NCBI GenBank assembly: GCA_022800755.1
Contig: JAAWQX010000002.1
Location: 62,001 to 126,000, forward strand
DNA length: 64,000 bases
Source of the DNA: Oscillospiraceae bacterium
GTDB taxonomy: Bacteria; Bacillota; Clostridia; Oscillospirales; Oscillospiraceae
Reading direction: 5' to 3'
The first letter of the stretch is position 1. Each line of letters opens with the position of its first letter. The notes under the pieces were generated by a model that saw nothing but the letters and a program-made list of their open reading frames with translations, was not told the DNA's origin and did no database searches. Of this stretch, positions 1 through 8,061 are shown piece by piece. The position numbers were made by a program, and so were the translations under genes.

Positions 1-470
1 CATACGGACCCGTCTGTGGTGATGACCAAGCCGATGGTGGAGTGCTCGGAAATGACTTTGAACGTCCCCTTTTCTGCCGCTTCCGTCATGGATATCTCAT
101 GGTCAAACCAAGGTGTGGAGACCATCCGCTCTTCCCCGTTTTCAAAACGGCCGGACGCACCGGATACCATGTATCCCACACAATCGATCAGGCGTACCGA
201 CATCACAGCGTCTTCTCCCACTGTGATCTGTACGGCTTCCTCCGGGACAAATTTCGGCTCGGCAGTCATGATGGTCTTGCCGGAGCCGCTTTGGGGCAGT
301 TCGTCCTTCGCCCGTTCTTTCAGATAGACGTTATCAATGCTGGGAATAACGAGCGTTTCCATAAAGCGCTTGATAAATGTAGATTTCCCTGTGCGCACAG
401 GGCCTACGACCCCAACATAGATATCGCCCGCAGTCCGTGCTGCGATGTCTTGATAAATGCTTGTATTCAT
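1..470 (-). CDS. spoIVA: Stage IV sporulation protein A, N-terminal part (runs off left edge)
   Basis: This is the spore coat morphogenetic ATPase that anchors the basement layer of the coat on the forespore membrane. About 156 codons are present from an ATG at 470, preceded by an AGGAG ribosome-binding site. The N terminus begins MNTSIYQDIAARTAGDIYVG, followed by a Walker A loop GPVRTGKST (about residues 23-31), then DELPQSGSGKTIMTAEPKF and DCVGYMVSGASG. The last residues visible are ITTDGSV. These are signature stretches of SpoIVA. The C-terminal two thirds lie outside the window. The upstream 531-565 region holds GCATATC and CATATAGT on the minus strand, which resemble sigma-E elements, but the spacing is not convincing. 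The gene implies an endospore-former. Confidence 0.95.
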   Translation of the reverse strand, partial: MNTSIYQDIAARTAGDIYVGVVGPVRTGKSTFIKRFMETLVIPSIDNVYLKERAKDELPQSGSGKTIMTAEPKFVPEEAVQITVGEDAVMSVRLIDCVGYMVSGASGRFENGEERMVSTPWFDHEISMTEAAEKGTFKVISEHSTIGLVITTDGSV

Positions 471-584
471 AGATATCTCCTCCGGCAATCGAACCGCGGG
501 GGCGTGACTGCCCGGCCCCGGTCTTTGATTACTATATGCCTATGCCAAGCTCTGAACGGATATGCTTTAAAATAATAACCTTGA

Positions 585-621
585 AAAAAGCCGGAGCGGC
601 AGCAATGCCGTTCCAGCTTTT
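585..621 (-). terminator. Rho-independent terminator after the WYL regulator
   Basis: Inverted repeat with arms 585-600 and 607-621 (G-T pairs included). On the minus strand the hairpin is followed by TTTTTT. It lies just past the regulator's stop codon at 640. Confidence 0.75.
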
Positions 622-639
622 GAAAGGATTTACTTTTTT

Positions 640-1611
640 TTAAACAAATGCTGCGGCCTCGGCGTGGATATTACTGTTCCCAGTATCGTACATGGCGGCC
701 ATATCCTGTATTTTGCGCTTTATCTCTGTACGGATATGCGGGGGCTCAAGACACTCACACTTATCTCCAAAGCCAAGAAGAATATCATAATAATAGTCGT
801 TTTCGATAAACGGAAAATTTACAATATAATACTCGCCATCATCTGGGACAAAGCTGTCATAAGTACAATATTCAAGTACCCTGTCCAACACAGATTTATG
901 AATGCGAATTTTGATTTCTGTTTGCATGGTCTCAGCAATTTTCTCAAAGGCTAAAATCGGTTTTTGATAATCTCGCGGAATGAAGGTTTCCTGCTCCATT
1001 TGCAGTTTAGTTATCCGGGACAATCTAAATAGGCGATAATCATTCCTGACATGGCAATATCCTTGAAAGTACCAGTGACCGCCTTTTAATACAAGTTGAT
1101 ATGGCTCAACTGTCCGTACCGATTTATTTCCACGGTGAGCCATATATTCAAAGCGCAGTAATTTATGATCTTGTAAAGCGGTTTTTATTGTTTCTAAATA
1201 TGGTTGTATATTCCTATTGCCTATCCATGGACTTAAATCTATGCGGATTTGACCTGTCTTTATTTCAATGTCCTTCTCTTCCCCGTCAGGGATAAGACTT
1301 TTCACTTTCGCCAAGACGTTTACCAATTCATTATCCCGCACCATGTTTGAAAGGCTGGAAAGCCCCATCAAAATTGCGGAAAGGTCAGCGATTGAAAAAA
1401 CTTTTTTATCAAGCTTGTATTCCGGCATAATTTCAAATCCGCCGCCAACACCTGATATTGAACGAATCGGGATGCCCGCCATATTGATTGCTTCTATATC
1501 ACGGTAAATCGTGCGTGGTGAAACTTCAAACATATCCGCTAATGCCTGTGCGCCTATACGTTTTTTATCCAAGAGTATCATAATAATGCTAACAAGCCGG
1601 TCAACTTTCAT
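640..1611 (-). CDS. YafY/WYL-domain helix-turn-helix transcriptional regulator
   Basis: A single-component DNA-binding regulator of 323 residues. The N-terminal winged helix-turn-helix (about 1-60) contains ALADMFEVSPRTIYRDIEAI. A WYL domain (about 135-215, GHWYFQGYCHVRNDYRLFRL) and a WCX-type C-terminal segment follow; WYL domains generally sense a small ligand or nucleic acid. The start at 1611 is chosen over an upstream in-frame codon because GGAGG lies 7 bases before it. It is divergent from the DJ-1/PfpI-like gene at 1734 and probably controls it, an arrangement common for YafY-type regulators. A perfect TTGACA-N17-TACAAT promoter that overlaps ATTGTTG direct repeats suggests autoregulation. 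The ligand is unknown. Confidence 0.9.
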   Translation of the reverse strand: MKVDRLVSIIMILLDKKRIGAQALADMFEVSPRTIYRDIEAINMAGIPIRSISGVGGGFEIMPEYKLDKKVFSIADLSAILMGLSSLSNMVRDNELVNVLAKVKSLIPDGEEKDIEIKTGQIRIDLSPWIGNRNIQPYLETIKTALQDHKLLRFEYMAHRGNKSVRTVEPYQLVLKGGHWYFQGYCHVRNDYRLFRLSRITKLQMEQETFIPRDYQKPILAFEKIAETMQTEIKIRIHKSVLDRVLEYCTYDSFVPDDGEYYIVNFPFIENDYYYDILLGFGDKCECLEPPHIRTEIKRKIQDMAAMYDTGNSNIHAEAAAFV

Positions 1612-1646
1612 TTGGCAGCCTCCTTTCAGCAATCTCTTTTCTATAT

Positions 1647-1675
1647 ATTGTAGATTGTTGCCATATTGTTGTCAA
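1647..1675 (-). promoter_or_regulatory. Sigma-A promoter with direct-repeat operator candidate for the WYL regulator
   Basis: On the minus strand TTGACA (1675-1670), a 17-base spacer and TACAAT (1652-1647). Two ATTGTTG direct repeats (plus strand 1654-1660 and 1665-1671), 11 bp apart, sit inside the promoter. This is a plausible site for self-repression and for control of the divergent gene. Confidence 0.75.
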
Positions 1676-1733
1676 CGATTAAGTGGTATGATAGCTTCAT
1701 AGGCAAACTTGATATTAAAAAATGGAGGCAGTT

Positions 1734-2363
1734 ATGTTCACAGTTTATGTATATGTTCTTGACACCTTGGCTGATTGGGAGCTGGGGTATGTCACTGCGG
1801 AATTAAATTCTGGGCGCTTTTTCAAAAAGGACGCGCCGGGGGTATCAGTCAAAACAGCCGGTATTTCAAAGGACCCTGTCAAAACAATGGGCGGGTTGAC
1901 CATCATTCCTGATTGTGTCGTGGACGATATTGCAGTAAACAAGGAAAGCATATTGCTGTTACCGGGAGCAAATACTTGGGATCTGCCTAAGCATAGTACC
2001 ATTATTGAAAAAGCAGATGAATTTCTTTCTGCAGATTCTATGGTATGCGCTATCTGCGGCGCAACTGCAGCTTTGGCAAATGCGGGTCTGTTGGATAAAA
2101 GGCTACACACCAGCAATGGAATAGGTTATCTTGAATTGGTTTCGCCCAGCTACAAAGGACAAAACTTCTATGTTGACAAACCATCTGTCGCAGAACACAA
2201 TCTGATTACCGCAAGTTCCACCGGGGTCTTACTGTGGACAAAGCATATTATTGAACGATTGAACGTTTTTCAGCCAAATACATTAGACGCATGGTATGCC
2301 TATTTCAGCACCGGTGAAGCACAACATTTTTTTGCCCTCATGCAAACTTTACCAGTAAAATAG
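1734..2363 (+). CDS. DJ-1/PfpI family (class I glutamine amidotransferase-like) protein
   Basis: A 209-residue protein of the DJ-1/PfpI superfamily. The nucleophile-elbow motif AICGATAALANAGLL carries the conserved cysteine, and it is preceded by the LLLPGANTWD strand typical of the fold. The start at 1734 is set by GGAGGC four bases upstream; an earlier in-frame ATG at 1722 lacks a site. Family members include chaperone/deglycase-like, protease-like and isocyanide hydratase-like enzymes, so the reaction cannot be named. Its position divergent from a WYL regulator suggests an inducible stress or detoxification function. Confidence 0.85.
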   Translation: MFTVYVYVLDTLADWELGYVTAELNSGRFFKKDAPGVSVKTAGISKDPVKTMGGLTIIPDCVVDDIAVNKESILLLPGANTWDLPKHSTIIEKADEFLSADSMVCAICGATAALANAGLLDKRLHTSNGIGYLELVSPSYKGQNFYVDKPSVAEHNLITASSTGVLLWTKHIIERLNVFQPNTLDAWYAYFSTGEAQHFFALMQTLPVK

Positions 2364-2378
2364 ATTGATAGAGAAACA

Positions 2379-2417
2379 CCCATGGCATCACCAAAACTCT
2401 TTGGATGATGCCATGGG
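2379..2417. terminator. Long hairpin between converging genes
   Basis: Perfect 12-bp arms CCCATGGCATCA (2379-2390) and TGATGCCATGGG (2406-2417), with an inner CCAAA/TTTGG stem. It lies between the convergent ends of the DJ-1 gene (2363) and the exporter permease (2436) and is likely a bidirectional terminator. The T tract is short on both sides. Confidence 0.6.
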
Positions 2418-2435
2418 CGTCATTTTATAAAACGG

Positions 2436-4574
2436 TTATTTCGACGGTTTCAATTGCAGCGCAGCGCACACACGTTTCAGCGTGATACGGTATACACCGT
2501 ACAGCAGAGCGGAAACCGCGACGATCACGCCGAAGCATGTGACCAGTCCGGCAAATTCCCCGGAGGTGATCCCCGCCGGGTCTCCGTTGAAGTACATAAT
2601 CATCATATAGAAGCAGTAGATCAACGTCGTGCCGACAATAATCGGCACCAGGAATACACGCTTCACTTGTCCGCGCACGGAGTTGTACAAATACGCATTC
2701 GGAGCCCCCAGGTGCCGCAGGTCGTCATACACTTGCGCATTGGTCAGCGCAATGGTCATACAGCGGGTAAAGGCAATGACGATCACAGCCGCGAAGCAGA
2801 TCACCGTAATGAAGATAAACAAAGTCAGATACACGGCCATCGTCTTGACGAAATCGGCTTTATCCAGCACACGGAAAGCCGGCATGTATTTCCAGAACAA
2901 CCGGAAACCGGAGCTGTCCCGCTGGTCATAATCGATCAACTCAATGCCACGCTCTGCACTGTTTTCCCGGTCGTACATGTAAATGCCTTCCGTCTCTATT
3001 TTCTCCGCGCGCTGCACCGGATCCCAGTGTTCCAGCACTGCCACTTTTTCATCGCTGCTGTCCACGATCCTGTAAAACAGCGCTTTCGCAAAATCATAGG
3101 TGTCCGCACAGTTTTCCACGTTGAACGCCACGAACTGCTCCGTCCATTCACTGGTCAAGCCTTCGGACATCGCCGCGTAATCCGCGTCATTCATGACATA
3201 GTGACCGAACAGGGCTTCATTTTTCACGATTTCCTGACACTCCACGGTTTGCTTTTGCCCGGTCAGGAAATTCGTAATGACAGACGCATTTCCGGCAAAA
3301 CGATATTTCCCGCTTCCGTCGCTGTCCATGACGGCGGCTACCTGTCCCGGCTGAAGGCCGAGCGTCTCCCCTGTCAGCGCCGTGTAGGAGAATTCCGAAA
3401 AAAATAGGTCGGAAGCCAGCGTTTCTCGGTATTCCTCGTGCCAGACGATGCCGATGGGCGTTTCTTCTTCTACATTCCTATAGCCATCCACTGCAAGACG
3501 GATCATAGGTACCTGCGTGATATCCGTGACGGTTACGCCGTATTCTTCCGCCATGGCAAGCACTTCGGCTTCTCCGGGAACATTCTGGTCATCCCGCCAG
3601 CTGTACACATAGTCTACAGGGCGTAGGTCATAGCCCAGCATCGCGCCGGTCCCCATCATGGGTGTATAAAAGCTGGCAAAATAGGCGCCGGCGATGAGCA
3701 GAGTCATGACCAGCATATTCCGCACCGTCTGGCGGCCCTGGAATTTCATCATGGAGGTGGAGATCAGGTCTTTATACTGCTTCTTTTTGCCGCCCCAGCC
3801 ATTGACGACCGTTTGGAGCAAAATCATATACAGCCCTACCAGCGCAGGCAGATAGAAAATAGACATCAAGCCTTCGGGGGGGTACCAGCGCAGGCCCAAA
3901 ATAAAGAAGCTCGGTGCCATATAGCCCAAAAATCCACCCGCCAACAGCAGTACGATGCCCACGACGCCATACCACCGGGGTACATCCTTGATCGGTTCGG
4001 ATTTGTGGGATTCCTGAACGATATCCACAATGTTTGTCCGCCGGATAAAGCGGCTGCCCATAAAATAGAGCATCACGATCACGAAAATTGAAAATGCCAG
4101 AGAAAACAAATATGCCTGCGGGTCGAAACGCAAGACCATTTCTTCTGTATCCACCACCATCAAGCGGAAAATCTGCCATACCAACCACGCCAGAGGCGCA
4201 CCGAGAATCGTCCCCACGGCGCATGTAGCCACAGAGATTAGACTCAATTCCTTTTGCAGTTGCCCCCTGATTTGGCGGCGGGAAGCGCCAAGGGCCATGA
4301 AAATGCCAATCTCCCTGGATTTGTGACGGAAAAACAGGCCCGATGCATAAGCGGTAAATACGCCGCAACCGATGACCGCCAATACAAAAATCATCATGAC
4401 CTGCTTGCGGGAATCACCGCCCTCGGGCAGGATCGACAAAATAGTCGGCGCACGCATCATGCAGGAATAAGCGGTAATCAACAGTACCGAGAAAAAGCAG
4501 CAGCCGGCCAACAGCGCGTATTGCTTTCGGTTTCCCCGGCGCAGTTCGGCATAAACCTCAGTGAAAGTCTTCAT
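2436..4574 (-). CDS. BceB-type ABC exporter permease (FtsX family)
   Basis: Membrane subunit of a BceAB-type peptide-antibiotic resistance or sensing ABC transporter, 712 residues. About ten membrane segments are visible: one at about 20-40, an FtsX-like core at about 60-180, two more near 205-265 and one near 290-312, then a large extracellular domain of about 270 residues (about 315-585) before the last three helices. That large ectodomain between helices VII and VIII is the hallmark of BceB-like permeases. The start at 4574 has AAGGAG at 8 bases; a GTG at 4583 overlaps the upstream stop but has no properly spaced site. It is co-transcribed with the ATPase gene upstream. The substrate is unknown; bacitracin-like, lantibiotic or other cell-wall peptides are typical. 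Confidence 0.9.
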   Translation of the reverse strand: MKTFTEVYAELRRGNRKQYALLAGCCFFSVLLITAYSCMMRAPTILSILPEGGDSRKQVMMIFVLAVIGCGVFTAYASGLFFRHKSREIGIFMALGASRRQIRGQLQKELSLISVATCAVGTILGAPLAWLVWQIFRLMVVDTEEMVLRFDPQAYLFSLAFSIFVIVMLYFMGSRFIRRTNIVDIVQESHKSEPIKDVPRWYGVVGIVLLLAGGFLGYMAPSFFILGLRWYPPEGLMSIFYLPALVGLYMILLQTVVNGWGGKKKQYKDLISTSMMKFQGRQTVRNMLVMTLLIAGAYFASFYTPMMGTGAMLGYDLRPVDYVYSWRDDQNVPGEAEVLAMAEEYGVTVTDITQVPMIRLAVDGYRNVEEETPIGIVWHEEYRETLASDLFFSEFSYTALTGETLGLQPGQVAAVMDSDGSGKYRFAGNASVITNFLTGQKQTVECQEIVKNEALFGHYVMNDADYAAMSEGLTSEWTEQFVAFNVENCADTYDFAKALFYRIVDSSDEKVAVLEHWDPVQRAEKIETEGIYMYDRENSAERGIELIDYDQRDSSGFRLFWKYMPAFRVLDKADFVKTMAVYLTLFIFITVICFAAVIVIAFTRCMTIALTNAQVYDDLRHLGAPNAYLYNSVRGQVKRVFLVPIIVGTTLIYCFYMMIMYFNGDPAGITSGEFAGLVTCFGVIVAVSALLYGVYRITLKRVCAALQLKPSK

Positions 4575-4579
4575 ACTGC

Positions 4580-5338
4580 TCACTCCTTACCCATTTCACG
4601 GATGGCATCCAGCAAACGGTCCTGGAACGCCAGGCGGTCTTGCATCTCGTCCCCATCGTGGTTGTGCGTCAAGGTACGCCAGACTAAACCGTCTTTCAGA
4701 ATAATGACTCGGTCGCAGAAGGACGCGGCATAGGAATCATGGGTCACCATAAAGATCGTCGCGTCCAGAGATGACTTGGCCTGCTCAAAAGCGCTGATGA
4801 CCGCCCGGGTGGATTTGCTGTCCAAATTGCCTGTGGGTTCATCGGCCAAAATCAGCATCGGATGGTTGATGAGGGCGCGGGCTACAGCCGTGCGCTGCTT
4901 TTCGCCGCCGGAAATTTCCGCCGGATATTTGTTTTGGATCGCGGAAATGCCGAACACCTGGCACAATTGATCTGCCCGGTTTTCCGTCTGTTGATTGATG
5001 CTGCCCCCGATGATGGCCGGAAGCAGGATGTTCTGCCGCACCGTCAGACCGTCCAGTAATAGGAAATCCTGAAATACAAAACCCAATTTCTGGTTTCTCA
5101 CCTTTGCCAGCGAATCTTCATCCAGCCGGGCCAATTCCATGTCGCCCAGCAGGATGCTGCCTTCATTCGCCGGAATATAGCAGGAAATGCAGTTCAACAG
5201 CGTCGTTTTTCCGGAACCGGACGGCCCCATCACGGCGACGAATTCCCCTTTTCCCACTTCCAGCGTGATGCCCTTGAGTACCTCATAGGTGTTTTTTCCA
5301 ACTTGATAAGACTTGTGCAGATCGGTAACACTTAACAT
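4580..5338 (-). CDS. BceA-type ABC transporter ATP-binding protein
   Basis: ATPase partner (252 residues) of the permease downstream, of the MacB/BceA/LolD class. It has Walker A GPSGSGKTT (about 40-48), signature ISGGEKQRTAVARAL, and Walker B LILADEPTGNLDSKS. The start at 5338 is supported by AGGAAG 7 bases upstream; the longer frame to 5470 runs through the regulatory region and carries no family homology that I recognise. The permease starts within 10 bases of its stop. The divergent LytTR/GHKL two-component system and the LytTR-type repeats in the intergenic region suggest that system controls it. Confidence 0.93.
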   Translation of the reverse strand: MLSVTDLHKSYQVGKNTYEVLKGITLEVGKGEFVAVMGPSGSGKTTLLNCISCYIPANEGSILLGDMELARLDEDSLAKVRNQKLGFVFQDFLLLDGLTVRQNILLPAIIGGSINQQTENRADQLCQVFGISAIQNKYPAEISGGEKQRTAVARALINHPMLILADEPTGNLDSKSTRAVISAFEQAKSSLDATIFMVTHDSYAASFCDRVIILKDGLVWRTLTHNHDGDEMQDRLAFQDRLLDAIREMGKE

Positions 5339-5437
5339 GATGATCTTCCTTTCTGAAGCGGAGGTTTCTGTACGTTCACCATAGCAGAAATGGTTTCCGT
5401 TTGCCGGGAAGTCCGTCATTTTTGCACAGGGAAGTGT

Positions 5438-5522
5438 AAAGTTTGACATCACTTCGTCCCTCCCTGTCAAGTTTGGGCGGTTTCATGTAAAGTTTGGATT
5501 GTGATAGCCGGGCCGATATGCT
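5438..5522 (+). promoter_or_regulatory. Divergent control region: LytTR-type direct repeats and promoter of the two-component genes
   Basis: Three direct repeats TGTMAAGTTTG occur at 5435-5445, 5465-5475 and 5486-5496. The cores (aaaGTTtga, caaGTTtgg, aaaGTTtgg) match the AgrA/LytTR 9-base consensus closely. The last two are exactly 21 bp apart, the usual LytTR spacing. The third abuts a promoter TTGGAT (5494-5499)-N17-TATGCT (5517-5522) for the response regulator. For the exporter on the other strand only a weak CGGCAA-N17-TATGGT (5406-5378) is visible, which would suit an activated promoter. Confidence 0.7.
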
Positions 5523-5553
5523 AAACTGTGAGCACAGATAAAGAGGTGAAAAT

Positions 5554-6264
5554 ATGCTCAGATTGGGTATTTGCGACGATTCCGCCGATGCACGCTGCGC
5601 CTTGCGGGGAACACTGGAACAGCTTATGGAAAGTCAGAATCTGGAAGTACAAATCTATGAATTTTCTTCCGGGGAAGGACTTTTAAAATGGATGGATAAG
5701 CACGTTGGCGAATTGGAACTGGTGTTTTTGGACATGGAAATGGGCGCGCTCAGTGGTATGGATACCGCCCGGCAGCTCCGGGCGATAGACGAGAACCTGC
5801 AAATGGTCTTTGTGACCGGCTATGACCAGTATGTATTTGAGGGCTATTCCGTCGGGGCTTTGGGATATATTATGAAACCAGCCTCTTATGAGAAGTTGGC
5901 CGATATCATAGACCGGGCTATGACTACGCTTTTGCGTGAGGAAGACAAAACTTTTTTGTGCCGCTCCGGCGAGACGCTGTACCGTATTCCCAAGGCTCGC
6001 ATTCTATATTTTGGCTCCGACCGACGGCAGGTCTCCTGCGTAACGGTCGGGAAAACCTATACATTTTATGGAAAACTGGACGATGTCGCGGCGCACATCG
6101 GCAGCGGTTTTGTGCGAATCCATCAGCGGTACCTCGTACGGGCCGCAGCAGTCGATCAGATGGACGGCAGCGAGGTGTTCATCGGCGATACTGCCCTGCC
6201 GGTGAGCCGGGCGCACCGGGCCTCTGCAATGGCCGCGTTGGCCCGGGCGGCCCTGGAGGGATAG
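5554..6264 (+). CDS. LytTR-family response regulator
   Basis: DNA-binding response regulator of the AgrA/LytR type, 236 residues. The receiver domain (about 1-120) has acidic residues CDD at 7-9, phospho-acceptor Asp60 in LVFLDMEMG and the conserved K of MKPAS. A LytTR DNA-binding domain fills about 130-236 (SGETLYRIPKARILYF, GSGFVRIHQRYLVRAAAVD). The ribosome-binding site is GAGGTGA. The kinase gene begins 4 bases after its stop. The LytTR-type repeats in its own promoter region suggest autoregulation and control of the exporter. Confidence 0.93.
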   Translation: MLRLGICDDSADARCALRGTLEQLMESQNLEVQIYEFSSGEGLLKWMDKHVGELELVFLDMEMGALSGMDTARQLRAIDENLQMVFVTGYDQYVFEGYSVGALGYIMKPASYEKLADIIDRAMTTLLREEDKTFLCRSGETLYRIPKARILYFGSDRRQVSCVTVGKTYTFYGKLDDVAAHIGSGFVRIHQRYLVRAAAVDQMDGSEVFIGDTALPVSRAHRASAMAALARAALEG

Positions 6265-6267
6265 AGT

Positions 6268-7569
6268 ATGTTCTGGGAAAATTTCATGGAAAGCCTGTCG
6301 TATTTGATAACTTACCGGGGCCTTTGGCTTGCACTCTACGCCGTCAGTCTTACCTGTCTATATCAGATATTCGTCCGTTTTGTGCCAATTAAACAAACGT
6401 GGTATTGGAAAGCATGTTTGATCGTTTCGCTGTATCTGTCGATCAGTGTCATCATTTGGGTGGGCGATGAAAATCTACTGTACGCGTTTCCCGCCTTTAT
6501 GCTTTCCACCATGCTTTGCACGACCGGAGACCGGCTGGGCAGGCTGACGGTCAACATCATTTTCTTTTGCATCATCATGTCCATCAATGCCATGATCGAC
6601 ACGTTTTTAGGCAACAGGATTCACAATGTATGGCTTGCTTATTACGATGTTTTTACCCGCTTACTCCGGCCCGCCGTGTGGGGCGCTCTCTGGCTTTTGC
6701 TTCGCAAGCGGCTTCCGCAAACGCCGCCGCGCCTGCCGCATCGTATCTGGAGAGTCGTATTCGGCCTGTCGCTGATGCCGTTGTGCTCGCTGCTTTCCGT
6801 CATTTTGGTTGCGAGGACTCATTATTACACCAATCTGGAAGTACAGCACTTCGCGCTGAATTTGTCCCTTACTGTTTTGCCCTTTGTATTCATCACTTCC
6901 CTGGTCCTGCTGCTTGCCATCATGATTTTGTCCGACCACGAAGCATTGGAACAGGCCAATCAAATGGCCAATATGCGACAGTTGTATTATGACGGACTTC
7001 AGCGGGAACAGCGGCAGGTACGTACGCTGCGGCATGACCTGCGCAATCACTTAACGGTCGTGATGGGTCTGCTGGAACAACAGGAACACCATAAGGCGAT
7101 GGAATATCTGCAAAATCTGTCTGAATCCCCTGCCCTGCACAACAGCCAGCTTATCTGCGAGAATGAAGCCGCCAATGTAGTTTTAAATGCAAAGCTGGCG
7201 GATATTGAAAATTTGGAGCTGGAATGTGATTATTCCATCTCTCTGCCGAAAACCCTCGCGATTTTGGATATTGACCTGTGTGCCCTGCTCGGCAACGCAC
7301 TGGACAATGCCATTGAAGCTGCGCAGAAGACGAATGACCGGCGCATTATCCTTCGCTGCCGGACAGAAAAGGGAATGTTTATGCTCCGGGTAGCAAATAC
7401 CATGCCTAATGACGTATCTGAAGACCTATCTACCACAAAGCCCGATAAGGAGTTGCATGGTTTCGGCATCGCCGGGATGCGCGAGATTGCCCTGCGTTAC
7501 AGTGGTACGTTGGAGACACAGACGCAATTCGGCCGGTTTGAATTGATTGTTGCGCTTCCATTAAAATAA
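6268..7569 (+). CDS. GHKL-family sensor histidine kinase (AgrC/ComD-like)
   Basis: Membrane sensor kinase, 433 residues. The N-terminal half (about 15-222) holds about six hydrophobic helices with short loops, as in peptide-sensing AgrC-like kinases. The phospho-accepting H-box is RHDLRNH (His256), the N-box LLGNALDNAIEAA is at 340-352, and the G-box GFGIAGM at 398-404. It is paired with the preceding LytTR regulator. With no large extracellular domain, it may respond to a membrane-inserting peptide or to the flux state of the BceAB-type exporter, which is the known logic of BceRS systems; whether it applies here is inference. Confidence 0.92.
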   Translation: MFWENFMESLSYLITYRGLWLALYAVSLTCLYQIFVRFVPIKQTWYWKACLIVSLYLSISVIIWVGDENLLYAFPAFMLSTMLCTTGDRLGRLTVNIIFFCIIMSINAMIDTFLGNRIHNVWLAYYDVFTRLLRPAVWGALWLLLRKRLPQTPPRLPHRIWRVVFGLSLMPLCSLLSVILVARTHYYTNLEVQHFALNLSLTVLPFVFITSLVLLLAIMILSDHEALEQANQMANMRQLYYDGLQREQRQVRTLRHDLRNHLTVVMGLLEQQEHHKAMEYLQNLSESPALHNSQLICENEAANVVLNAKLADIENLELECDYSISLPKTLAILDIDLCALLGNALDNAIEAAQKTNDRRIILRCRTEKGMFMLRVANTMPNDVSEDLSTTKPDKELHGFGIAGMREIALRYSGTLETQTQFGRFELIVALPLK

Positions 7570-7572
7570 AAC

Positions 7573-7612
7573 AACCGTCCACACGGTACCTCGTGCGGAC
7601 GGTTTTCTTTTT
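7573..7612 (+). terminator. Terminator of the two-component operon
   Basis: AACCGTCC (7573-7580) and GGACGGTT (7597-7604) with an inner CACG/CGTG stem, followed by TTTTCTTTTT. Confidence 0.85.
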
Positions 7613-8003
7613 CCTTGCTTTAAAACGATGACATTCAGTATCTTCAGCCTTGATTCACACTAAATCTGATTACTATTTGTTGATTTTTGCGGGTTTACAA
7701 ATTGTAACGGCCTGCCATCGATAATCTTGCCCCGTCAATTCATAAAACGCACAAAAAATAGTTTTTTTCTGCTGATAATTACTGAATTTCTCATGTAATT
7801 TGACAGTTTGTGCAACAGAAATTAGTTTACATAATACTTTTTCATAATTTCTATGCGGAGAGTTATCAACATTTCCACATGGTTTTCAACATTAGAAAGA
7901 ACCTTTATATTATAAGGAGATTTTTGCACACCAATAAAAATTTATGCGTCCCACAATCGCAGTTTCACACTTTTAAAATAATAGATTTTAATTTACATAA
8001 TCA
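7613..8003. other. AT-rich intergenic stretch, no supported gene
   Basis: I see no convincing coding sequence here; the only open frame (74 codons ending at 8034) is low-complexity and lacks an initiation site for its ATG. Three sequences near the DnaA-box consensus occur close together: TTATCAACA (7863-7871), ATTTCCACA (7871-7879) and TTTTCAACA (7883-7891). A promoter-like TTTTCA-N17-TATATT (7883-7911) points right, toward the strong hairpin at 8004-8051, so a short untranslated RNA of about 130 bases is possible. None of this is proven. Confidence 0.4.
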
Positions 8004-8051
8004 AATAGAGAAACTGATAGTTTCAGTTTTGTAACTATCAGTTTCTCTATT
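8004..8051. terminator. 19-bp perfect hairpin downstream of radC
   Basis: Perfect inverted repeat with arms 8004-8022 and 8033-8051 and a 10-base loop, lying 10 bases past the radC stop codon. It probably ends the uvrB-to-radC operon. On the plus strand ATTTTTT follows after about six bases, so it may act in both directions. Confidence 0.75.
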
Positions 8052-8061
8052 GACGGATTTT

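Noticed and set aside
531-565. Sigma-E-like promoter for spoIVA (GCATATC and CATATAGT on the minus strand)
   Set aside because: Each element looks right but the spacing is about 20 bases rather than the usual 13-14; I cannot support it.
42-575. Long plus-strand open frames at the left edge
   Set aside because: They are antisense shadows of spoIVA; the minus-strand translation shows the conserved SpoIVA N terminus and a good ribosome-binding site.
7810-8034. A 74-codon frame in the AT-rich gap
   Set aside because: Low-complexity composition, no ribosome-binding site at its ATG, and its end lies inside the hairpin; an internal TTG with AAGGAG (7914-7919) exists but the promoter-like element would start transcription at or after that site.
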